This document shows, one piece after another, positions 1 to 6,097 of a DNA stretch of 10,674 nt. Made by a program: the position numbers and the translations under genes. Within the stretch, counting starts at the first letter, position 1. Every line of letters starts with the position of its first letter. The notes beneath the pieces were generated by a model. The model saw only the letters and a list, made by a program, of their open reading frames with translations. It had not been told where the DNA came from and ran no database searches. Location: contig CAKTYF010000066.1 of the NCBI GenBank assembly GCA_934631995.1, forward strand, positions 1-10,674. The letters are read 5' to 3'. Source of the DNA: an uncultured Eggerthellaceae bacterium. GTDB taxonomy: Bacteria; Actinomycetota; Coriobacteriia; Coriobacteriales; Eggerthellaceae.

Positions 1-1851
1 GTACACGCCTTCCTCGATAACGCCTGCTTCTTTAAAGCCGCGCGCCTCGTCGCATTCGCCCGCAACGTTGTGAAATGACCATTTGCCACCCGCAGCACAA
101 ATTGAATTATTCAATAGATCTGCAGCTAAATGGATATTGTAATTACGCGACTCAGTTGATGCCGAACCGTGCGTATATTCCGTGGTGAACGTTGAAATCT
201 CGCCAATTACGCCGTAATAAAGCGCATCCTCGAACGACATTTCAGAAGGAGCTTCCGCAGAAGAAATGTTCACCGTTACCGCCTGACCATCGGCTGCAAG
301 CGCTGCATCCTGGGGTGCGCTACCCGACGCGCCAAAAAGGGCGGCGTCCAACGCCGCAAGAGCGTCATCAACAAGCGGTATTTTGCCTGATGAATTTGTA
401 TGTACAGCTACATCGCCCGCTTTGGAGACGGAAAACGATACTTCCATGACGTCTTCCCCACCGTTTTCCTTCACATGAGAAAGAAGCACGGGGCGCGCCA
501 CCTCGGTATCGATGCAAGGAATAAGGCTCCATGAACCATTTTCTTGCACGATTTCGCTGGTGACCCATTCGCCTACGGAAACAGAAGTAGCGTTCCAGCC
601 GGCATTTTCATATACGAAATTCGCGCCATCTGCAATGGCTGCGTTGACTTTATCGCACACTGCCTGAGCCGCCGCCTGAGTAATACGAACAGGCGCATCC
701 TCGGGAATGGCAACAAAAGAATACGGTGAGTCATCCTGGGACAGAAAGCCTTCTACAAGCTTTTTCTGGAATGACGCATCGTTCATGAGAACACCATCTT
801 GGCCAGAAGTAACGCTGCATACCCCCTGATTAACCGAGATATCGTAATCAATACGCTCAATACCAACGGTTGCGTTTACATCGTTGACAAAATCACGATA
901 TGCTTCGCCGAAATTGAAGATAGGATCAACTTGTTTTCCCTGAAAAGCCATGACAATGCGCGAGACAATATTCGTTATGCCATGAGCCTCTGCAACGGCA
1001 GCCTGTGCACTATCTTCCATATCAAACGATGCCGCTACGGCTTCAGGATAGACCGACCACGCTAAACGCCTCTCGTGTGCTTCTGCAACCGAGATGCGAT
1101 CCTCGTCGCCCACTTCTTCGTTTCCTTCGGCGCTCACAAGCGCTTGCGCATCCTCGCTGGCATAAACCAACACTTCACGCTGCTCGTAAGTCGAACCATA
1201 TGTTTCTTCCAGGAGCGCAACGATTTCAGGCGCCGTTTTGCCAGAGCAATCCACAGAACCGATATGCACCCCAGGATACGCCTTATTGAAATTCATACCA
1301 TGATCAGCTAAAACAACCAGCACAAGAAACGCAACAACGGCAAGCGCGATCTTTCTTTTCGCGTGCGCGTTAGTACCACGCTTCGAAGAAACAGGCTGTT
1401 TTGCCGCATTGGTACGCGCAGTCGTCCGTTGCGAAGCAGCAGTTCGAACGCGTGTATTGGCGCGCACATTCGACTTTGCCGTTGCACGAGGATCTGCTGC
1501 AGCGGGAACACCTGCCGCAGCGCGAGCAACGTTCCTGCGAGGAGATGTTGAGGCATGCCGCGCAGATGAAGACGCAGCCTTTGTCGTTGCTGCCGGCTGG
1601 CATCTTTGGCTCGCTGCAGACACCGAAGAACTCGAAGAATGACGAGCCCCCGAAGCAGAATGCATCGAGTGCGCGCCAGCTGACGTTGTTTTCCTTGGCT
1701 TTACGCCGTGGACGGTTGATGCAGTACCACGATTCATCGCTGCGCTTCGCGTGGTGGACGCAGAAAAAGAAGCCGAAGGGGAATTACTTCGGCGAACGCG
1801 GGACGCAGTCTCTTTATCGGCTGGAATTCTCTTCTTCGATCCTTGGTTCAT
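1..1851 (-). CDS. VanW-domain cell-wall-associated membrane protein, C-terminus outside window
   Basis: An open frame of 617 codons runs without a stop to the left edge, so the C-terminus is missing. Residues 1-165 are a low-complexity, basic, Ser/Ala/Thr/Arg-rich segment. A single membrane helix follows at about 166-184 (IALAVVAFLVLVVLA), giving an N-in, C-out topology. Residues about 190-540 look like the extracellular repeats (PG_binding_4 type) that usually precede VanW. From about 555 the VanW signature appears: ESRNYNIHLAADLLN, then GGKWSFHNVAGE and GFKEAGVIEEG. VanW proteins are widespread wall-linked proteins of unsettled function. The link to vancomycin resistance is by name only, and no van ligase or sensor genes are nearby. 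The ATG at 1851 is the first possible start, since a TGA lies four codons upstream. It has no good ribosome-binding site (AAGGA is about 21 bases away), so a later start such as Met39 (1737) is possible. It lies 93 bases downstream of pgsA and may be co-transcribed with it. Family call is firm; role and start are not. Confidence 0.85.
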   Translation of the reverse strand, partial: MNQGSKKRIPADKETASRVRRSNSPSASFSASTTRSAAMNRGTASTVHGVKPRKTTSAGAHSMHSASGARHSSSSSVSAASQRCQPAATTKAASSSARHASTSPRRNVARAAAGVPAAADPRATAKSNVRANTRVRTAASQRTTARTNAAKQPVSSKRGTNAHAKRKIALAVVAFLVLVVLADHGMNFNKAYPGVHIGSVDCSGKTAPEIVALLEETYGSTYEQREVLVYASEDAQALVSAEGNEEVGDEDRISVAEAHERRLAWSVYPEAVAASFDMEDSAQAAVAEAHGITNIVSRIVMAFQGKQVDPIFNFGEAYRDFVNDVNATVGIERIDYDISVNQGVCSVTSGQDGVLMNDASFQKKLVEGFLSQDDSPYSFVAIPEDAPVRITQAAAQAVCDKVNAAIADGANFVYENAGWNATSVSVGEWVTSEIVQENGSWSLIPCIDTEVARPVLLSHVKENGGEDVMEVSFSVSKAGDVAVHTNSSGKIPLVDDALAALDAALFGASGSAPQDAALAADGQAVTVNISSAEAPSEMSFEDALYYGVIGEISTFTTEYTHGSASTESRNYNIHLAADLLNNSICAAGGKWSFHNVAGECDEARGFKEAGVIEEGVY

Positions 1852-1944
1852 ATTCGTTATTCAGTACATATATCCTTTGCCGCAATGCGTTCATGCGCAA
1901 AACGACATGCTTGTCTTACGAGTGCGGCTGCAGCATGCAAGCGC

Positions 1945-2586
1945 CTAGAGCGTCGCTTGATCCGCCTGCTCTTCGGCAATTGCCTCTCGGCGAGCCGCAA
2001 AACCCTTCTTAATATAATAAGCAGTAACGAACGCGGAAAGCACCAGACCAGCGTAAACAAACCAAATTCCACATGAGAAAACGCCACTCGAGAAGCCGGG
2101 CAGCCACGAAATATCGCACCAACCAAGGCCATCGACTTGAGGCCAGTTCAAAAGAAGGAGCGAGAATCCCACGAACAACAAGGTCGTAGAAACTTTCCCT
2201 GGATAAATCACCGCAACGCGCTTGCGATAGCGCTTGAGCAAGTACCCACCGCCGACAAGTAAAAACAGGTCGCGCAAAACAACAAACAAGACGACCCAAA
2301 GCGGCAAACGCCCAACAACCAGCAAGCACACCACGCCGGAGATCATAAGAATGCGATCAACCGCGGGATCAAGCAATTGCCCCAGCTTGGAGACGCAATG
2401 CGTACGACGCGCTACCTGTCCGTCCACGAAATCCGTTGCCGCCGCAAAGGCAAAAAGCACCGTTGCCGCAACATCATTTCCCTTAAGCAGCAAAACGATA
2501 AAAGCAGGCACCATACAAAGTCGAATGAACGAAATCGCATTCGGAATGGTGAATATCTTATTAGTCACTTCTTCAGTGTCAGACAC
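1945..2586 (-). CDS. pgsA: CDP-diacylglycerol--glycerol-3-phosphate 3-phosphatidyltransferase (phosphatidylglycerophosphate synthase)
   Basis: This 213-residue integral membrane enzyme belongs to the CDP-alcohol phosphatidyltransferase family. It would join CDP-diacylglycerol and glycerol-3-phosphate to make phosphatidylglycerophosphate, the precursor of phosphatidylglycerol and cardiolipin. The full family motif DG-x2-AR-x8-G-x3-D-x3-D is present (DGQVARR, then GQLLDPAVD, about residues 54-77) and supplies the metal-binding aspartates. Hydrophobic segments fill the rest, and the opening (FTIPNAISFIRLCMVP) is typical of PgsA. The start is GTG at 2586, with AGGGGAG seven bases upstream; the stop is TAG. 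The gene lies just after the ech terminator, so it is probably a separate transcription unit, perhaps shared with the downstream VanW gene. PgsA is preferred over other CDP-alcohol transferases from its N-terminal sequence and length. Substrate choice cannot be proved from sequence alone. Confidence 0.88.
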   Translation of the reverse strand: MSDTEEVTNKIFTIPNAISFIRLCMVPAFIVLLLKGNDVAATVLFAFAAATDFVDGQVARRTHCVSKLGQLLDPAVDRILMISGVVCLLVVGRLPLWVVLFVVLRDLFLLVGGGYLLKRYRKRVAVIYPGKVSTTLLFVGFSLLLLNWPQVDGLGWCDISWLPGFSSGVFSCGIWFVYAGLVLSAFVTAYYIKKGFAARREAIAEEQADQATL

Positions 2587-2608
2587 GCGGTATCTCCCCT
2601 AACTCATG

Positions 2609-2635
2609 AAAAGGCCGAGCTGCAAAAGCTCGGCC
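2609..2635 (-). terminator. Rho-independent terminator of the ech operon
   Basis: On the minus strand a perfect 8-bp stem GGCCGAGC / GCTCGGCC with a 7-base loop is followed by TTTT. It sits 69 bases after the echF stop and 23 bases before the pgsA start, which fits the end of the hydrogenase transcript. The T-run is short (four), so some read-through into pgsA is possible. Confidence 0.82.
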
Positions 2636-2703
2636 CGTCTTTGCATCACCGCTTATTCTAGCAGTTATTCCATGTTTCAAGGAGAAGCGCAGCACACGCG
2701 TTG

Positions 2704-3066
2704 CTATTCCTTTACCTTCTTTTCCTTTTCGGGAACATGGTAGGTATCCGGTTCAGGCTTGCGCGTTACCGGTGCATACTGCGGAGCCATTTCCAAGCAG
2801 TTCTTGGGGCACTCACGCACGCAGAAACCGCACTGGATGCAGCGATACTCGAATACCGTCCACGTACGAGCTTCTTTATCGACCGTAATGGTATGGCAGG
2901 GGCAGCGCTTCTCGCAGATTCCGCATAGGATGCAATCGTCAACGTGGTTGACAACATGACCCTTGAGCTGCGGATATGCTTCCTTTTTCTCAAAAGGATA
3001 CTTGACGGTTTCTGGCTTTTTGAACAAAGAGCCGAACGTCATCTTGCCAAGATTGAAAAATCCCAT
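2704..3066 (-). CDS. echF: Ech hydrogenase subunit EchF, 2x[4Fe-4S] ferredoxin-like
   Basis: This 120-residue cytoplasmic electron-transfer subunit is related to NuoI. Two classical cluster motifs are complete: C45-x2-C48-x2-C51-x3-C55-P and C76-x2-C79-x2-C82-x3-C86-P. It should pass electrons between soluble ferredoxin and the cluster in EchC. Extra cysteines stand at 57 and 90. Residues 1-40 form a basic N-terminal arm. The C-terminal 20 or so residues are highly charged (PEKEKKVKE) and outside the cluster fold. The ATG at 3066 lies five bases after the echE stop, with GGTAGGAG immediately upstream. The stop is TAG. It is the last gene of the operon, as in known ech clusters. A generic 4Fe-4S ferredoxin label would be correct but less informative, because the five genes upstream define the complex. 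Confidence 0.92.
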   Translation of the reverse strand: MGFFNLGKMTFGSLFKKPETVKYPFEKKEAYPQLKGHVVNHVDDCILCGICEKRCPCHTITVDKEARTWTVFEYRCIQCGFCVRECPKNCLEMAPQYAPVTRKPEPDTYHVPEKEKKVKE

Positions 3067-3071
3067 GACTC

Positions 3072-4157
3072 CTACCTTTCCGTGCAGCTAATGCAAGGGT
3101 CGATGGTCAGAAGAATGTTGCTCACGTCGGCAAGATCGCAACCCTCAAGCGCTTTCACCATACCGGCAAGGTTCACCGATGTAGGTGTGCGCATACGAAC
3201 GCGGTCAAGGTACTTGGAATCATTGCCACGCACGTAATAGAAGCATTCGCCACGAGGCTGTTCCAAAGAGTTCGTTGCTTCACCAACAGGAGCATTGCCC
3301 TTAACCGGCACTGCGATATCGCCACTAGGAATCTGAGCAGCCATTTCCTTGATGATATCGATGGATTGCAAAACCTCGGCAGTGCGAACCTCAACACGAC
3401 CATAGCAGTCGCCCGACGTAGCCGTAATGGGCTGGAAGTCGGTAAGGTACGCATAAGCGCCGTTGCCCTGCATGCGCATATCTTGCGGAACATTGGAGGC
3501 ACGAACAAACGGGCCAACCATGCTCAACGCGCGAGCGTCTTCGGTGCTAATGTAGCCAACGCCCTGCAGACGATTGCGAACAGAGGAATCGTTCAAGAAC
3601 GTCTTACGAATCTGAGCGTATTCGTCCTTGATACCATCGAGCGTGGAAATCATCTCATCGAATTGGTCTTTCGTGATGTCGCGCACCACACCGCCGACCT
3701 TCACAGCAGAGAAGATAACACGACCGCCCGTAGTCTTCTCGAAAATGGTAAGCACGCGCTCGCGCAAGCGCCAGCAATGCATGAACAAGCTTTCGTAGCC
3801 AAAAGCATCGGCAGCAAGACCCAGCCACAGAATGTGAGAGTGCACACGGGAAAGCTCGTGCCAGATAACACGCAAGAACTTCGCGCGCTCAGGAACTTCC
3901 ACACCCATCAAGGATTCAACGGTCTCGGCATAGCCGTAAGAATGGCCGAACGAGCAAATGCCGCAAATACGCTCAGCAACGTAGATGAACTGGTTGTAGT
4001 CGCGCGTTTCAGTCAGCTTCTCAAGACCACGATGAACGAAGCCGATCTGCGGAATTGCCTCTACGACTTTTTCGTCTTCCACAACCAAATCAAGATGAAG
4101 CGGTTCGGGAAGAACAGGATGCTGCGGGCCAAAGGGAATTACGGTTTTCTGGCTCAT
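3072..4157 (-). CDS. echE: Ech [NiFe]-hydrogenase large (catalytic) subunit EchE
   Basis: This 361-residue protein is homologous to NuoD (49-kDa) but is a true hydrogenase. The N-terminal nickel motif is intact (ERICGICSFGHS, C65 and C68), as is the C-terminal motif DPCISCTER (C355 and C358). These four cysteines bind the Ni-Fe centre and are absent in complex I NuoD. The opening has the family's GPQHP (residues 10-14). The reaction is 2 H+ + 2 e- <-> H2 on the cytoplasmic side of the membrane, with electrons from the EchC cluster. The reading frame stops (TAG) directly after the arginine of DPCxxCxxR. No C-terminal extension is left for a maturation protease to remove, a trait I recall for EchE and CooH. 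The ATG at 4157 is two bases after the echD stop, with AAGGAAGG just upstream. No hyp maturation genes are in the window, so they must lie elsewhere. Often mislabelled NADH dehydrogenase subunit D. Confidence 0.95.
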   Translation of the reverse strand: MSQKTVIPFGPQHPVLPEPLHLDLVVEDEKVVEAIPQIGFVHRGLEKLTETRDYNQFIYVAERICGICSFGHSYGYAETVESLMGVEVPERAKFLRVIWHELSRVHSHILWLGLAADAFGYESLFMHCWRLRERVLTIFEKTTGGRVIFSAVKVGGVVRDITKDQFDEMISTLDGIKDEYAQIRKTFLNDSSVRNRLQGVGYISTEDARALSMVGPFVRASNVPQDMRMQGNGAYAYLTDFQPITATSGDCYGRVEVRTAEVLQSIDIIKEMAAQIPSGDIAVPVKGNAPVGEATNSLEQPRGECFYYVRGNDSKYLDRVRMRTPTSVNLAGMVKALEGCDLADVSNILLTIDPCISCTER

Positions 4158-4159
4158 TC

Positions 4160-4741
4160 CTATTCACCTTCCTTCTGAGCAGCTGCAGCTTTCGCAGCCT
4201 TCGCAGCCATAGCAGCGCGAACCTTCGCAGCTTTCTCGGGATCCATTGCAGCAAGTTTCGCTTCAAGCTCGGCATCGGCAGAAGCGTCGGCTGCCGGAGC
4301 AGCTTCGCCAGCAGCTTCTTTCGCTGCCTTTGCGGCTTTCGCGGCAGCAACCTTTGCAGCTTTATCGCGCGCAGCCTTCTGCTCGGGAGAAAGAATGGAC
4401 ATCGGGGTCGTTGCCTTGATGTTGTAGAAATGACCCTGGAAGTCAATCGCAATGCCTTCGATGTTCGCACCGAAAAGATCATGCGCTTCATTCTCGAAAA
4501 CAAATGCCGCAAGGAAGTTATTCGTAACGGACGGAATCACATCCTTCGAGGTCAACCCCTCGATTTTGTAGTTCTTCAGAACAATGTCATCTTCCATCCA
4601 GGAATAAATGGCATCGAACACACCGTCATCGGTGCATACGCAATGCATCTGAACGAAACGCGCGCCAGAAGCCTTCTTGGCATCAGACAATGCGGGCAGC
4701 TCGCTCAGTGCAATTACCTGCATTTCAGTTTGCAAGGCCAT
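4160..4741 (-). CDS. echD: Ech hydrogenase subunit EchD (NuoC-like) with Ala/Lys-rich C-terminal tail
   Basis: This 193-residue protein has two parts. Residues 1-117 are NuoC-like, with the family motif around VFENEAHDLFG (81-91) followed by a GHFY segment and PMSI. In complex I relatives this subunit bridges the large subunit and the rest of the peripheral arm, and it carries no cofactor. Residues about 118-193 are almost wholly Ala, Lys, Glu and Asp, with AAKAAK-type repeats and a likely long helix. Such a tail is not needed for the NuoC fold. The chosen start is the ATG at 4741, with GGGGAGGAG five bases upstream and only two bases after the echC stop. A longer frame from 4774 would overlap echC and lacks support. 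The stop is TAG. Assignment of the N-terminal part is strong because of operon position. The function of the tail is unknown. Confidence 0.9.
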   Translation of the reverse strand: MALQTEMQVIALSELPALSDAKKASGARFVQMHCVCTDDGVFDAIYSWMEDDIVLKNYKIEGLTSKDVIPSVTNNFLAAFVFENEAHDLFGANIEGIAIDFQGHFYNIKATTPMSILSPEQKAARDKAAKVAAAKAAKAAKEAAGEAAPAADASADAELEAKLAAMDPEKAAKVRAAMAAKAAKAAAAQKEGE

Positions 4742-4743
4742 GG

Positions 4744-5190
4744 TTACTCCTCCCCTCTTTCTTTCGGAGCGCAACCCTTTGCCTTTTCCTCCAGAATGCC
4801 CACCGCTTCAACAACGGCATCGATAAGAGCTTCCGGACGAACAGCGCAGCCAGGTGCGTATACATCAACGGGAATCGCCTTGTCAACGCCACCAATAACG
4901 TTGTAGCAATCGGCAAATACGCCGCCAGAGCAAGCGCAAATGCCGCAGGCGATAACAACTTTCGGTTCAACCATTTGATTGTAGATTTCCTGAACAACAG
5001 AGATATTCTGCTCGTTCACGCTGCCGGTCACCAAAAAGATGTCGGCATGCTTAGGATTGCCCGTGTTGATTACGCCGAAACGCTCGGCGTCAAAGCCCGG
5101 GCACAGGGTTGCCAACACTTCAATGTCGCAACCATTGCAGCTTGAGCCGTCGTAATGGATGACCCAAGGAGATTTCGAAGCAAAAGCCAT
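4744..5190 (-). CDS. echC: Ech hydrogenase small subunit EchC, proximal [4Fe-4S]
   Basis: This 148-residue subunit is homologous to NuoB (20-kDa/PSST) and to the N-terminal part of [NiFe]-hydrogenase small subunits. The four ligands of the cluster next to the active site are visible: C18 and C21 (SSCNGCDIE), C85 (GICACSGG) and C115 (PGCAVRPE). It would relay electrons between EchF and the Ni-Fe site in EchE. There is no signal peptide, as expected for a cytoplasm-facing group 4 enzyme. The start ATG at 5190 has AAGGGG eight bases upstream, and the protein then begins MAFASKSPWV directly before the cluster motif. An upstream Met at 5259 would add a Cys-rich stretch overlapping echB and is rejected. 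The stop is TAA, two bases before the echD start. Extra cysteines are present (C30, C82, C87, C95, C130), with no known role. Confidence 0.94.
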   Translation of the reverse strand: MAFASKSPWVIHYDGSSCNGCDIEVLATLCPGFDAERFGVINTGNPKHADIFLVTGSVNEQNISVVQEIYNQMVEPKVVIACGICACSGGVFADCYNVIGGVDKAIPVDVYAPGCAVRPEALIDAVVEAVGILEEKAKGCAPKERGEE

Positions 5191-5206
5191 TCGATCAACC
5201 CCTTCT

Positions 5207-6082
5207 CTACAGGAACAACAGGACGGCGAAGTTAATGCCACCCGTAACAAGAGCCACAACCCATGCGGACTTCAACATAGCCTGCCACTTCACGCGGGCG
5301 AAGTTGTTGTCGATAAGGATTTCCAGGAAGAACGTCAAAAGGGCAACCACAATGGCCAAGATGATGGACAAGGGATTATCCCACACGAAAAACATGCCAA
5401 CCCAGCCCAAGAACAGCACGTTTTCAACCCAGTGCATAATCTCGACTTTCGCCAATGTGGGGCCGCTCATTTCGGTGGTTACACCGCGAACGATTTCCTG
5501 ATGCGCATGATGCGACATAGAGATATCAAACGGGGATTTACGCAACTTGATGGTCAGCACGAACAGCAGACCGATGAAAATCAACCACGCACGGCAGATA
5601 ATCGGTGTCTCAATGCCGAACAAATCGCTCACGTTGAACGAACCAGCGACCATGAATACGCCCACGCCCAGGATCAAAACCATAGGCTCGTATGACATGA
5701 CCTGGATGATTTCGCGTCCTGCACCAACTTCAGCATAGGGAGAACGAGAGCTGTAAGCAGCAATGATGAAGAACAAACCACCCATGGTGACCAAGAAGAT
5801 GCTCAGCAAGATGTTACCGCCGGAATAGAAGATGCCGCCGGCAACAATTGCAAAACCCAAAGCAGCGCTGATGTAGACAGCTTCTGCGCTGTTGGTGGAA
5901 ACGTTGTCCTTGCCCAACAGCTTGCGAACGTCGTAGTACGGCTGAAGGATGCTCGGTCCTACGCGACCCTGCATACGGGCGGAGATAACACGGTCAAGGC
6001 CGCTGAGCAGGCAACCCAGAACGGGGGCAAGAATAGCAAACGCGATGATGCCAATAACGTTAGCGAGCAAAGGCATAGCCAT
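5207..6082 (-). CDS. echB: Ech hydrogenase membrane subunit EchB (NuoH-like)
   Basis: This 291-residue polytopic membrane protein has about eight hydrophobic segments. It matches the NuoH/HyfC/EchB family: RMQGRVGPS (36-44), a charged loop SRSPYAEVGAGREI (112-125), and LRKSPFDISMSHHAHQEIVRG near 180-200. In group 4 hydrogenases this subunit anchors the peripheral arm and carries the conserved acidic residues thought to transmit redox energy to the ion-translocating subunit. The ATG at 6082 follows AGGGG by seven bases and lies 15 bases after the echA stop. A second in-frame ATG (6076) is possible but less well placed. The stop is TAG; 16 bases separate it from echC. Automatic pipelines would call it NADH-quinone oxidoreductase subunit H. 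The true hydrogenase large subunit downstream argues against complex I. Confidence 0.93.
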   Translation of the reverse strand: MAMPLLANVIGIIAFAILAPVLGCLLSGLDRVISARMQGRVGPSILQPYYDVRKLLGKDNVSTNSAEAVYISAALGFAIVAGGIFYSGGNILLSIFLVTMGGLFFIIAAYSSRSPYAEVGAGREIIQVMSYEPMVLILGVGVFMVAGSFNVSDLFGIETPIICRAWLIFIGLLFVLTIKLRKSPFDISMSHHAHQEIVRGVTTEMSGPTLAKVEIMHWVENVLFLGWVGMFFVWDNPLSIILAIVVALLTFFLEILIDNNFARVKWQAMLKSAWVVALVTGGINFAVLLFL

Positions 6083-6097
6083 GATTTCACCCCTTTC

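Noticed and set aside
1..1851. Vancomycin resistance role for the VanW gene
   Set aside because: No D-Ala-D-Lac ligase, VanH, VanX or VanS/R genes are nearby, and VanW domains are common in susceptible bacteria.
3366..4178. Plus-strand open frame of 270 codons opposite echE
   Set aside because: The minus strand encodes a conserved hydrogenase large subunit with all metal ligands. The plus frame has no recognisable domain and is a composition shadow.
4160..4390. The Ala/Lys-rich end of EchD as a frameshift artefact
   Set aside because: The frame runs through to a TAG that is spaced two bases from echE, and the tail codons continue without a switch of frame.
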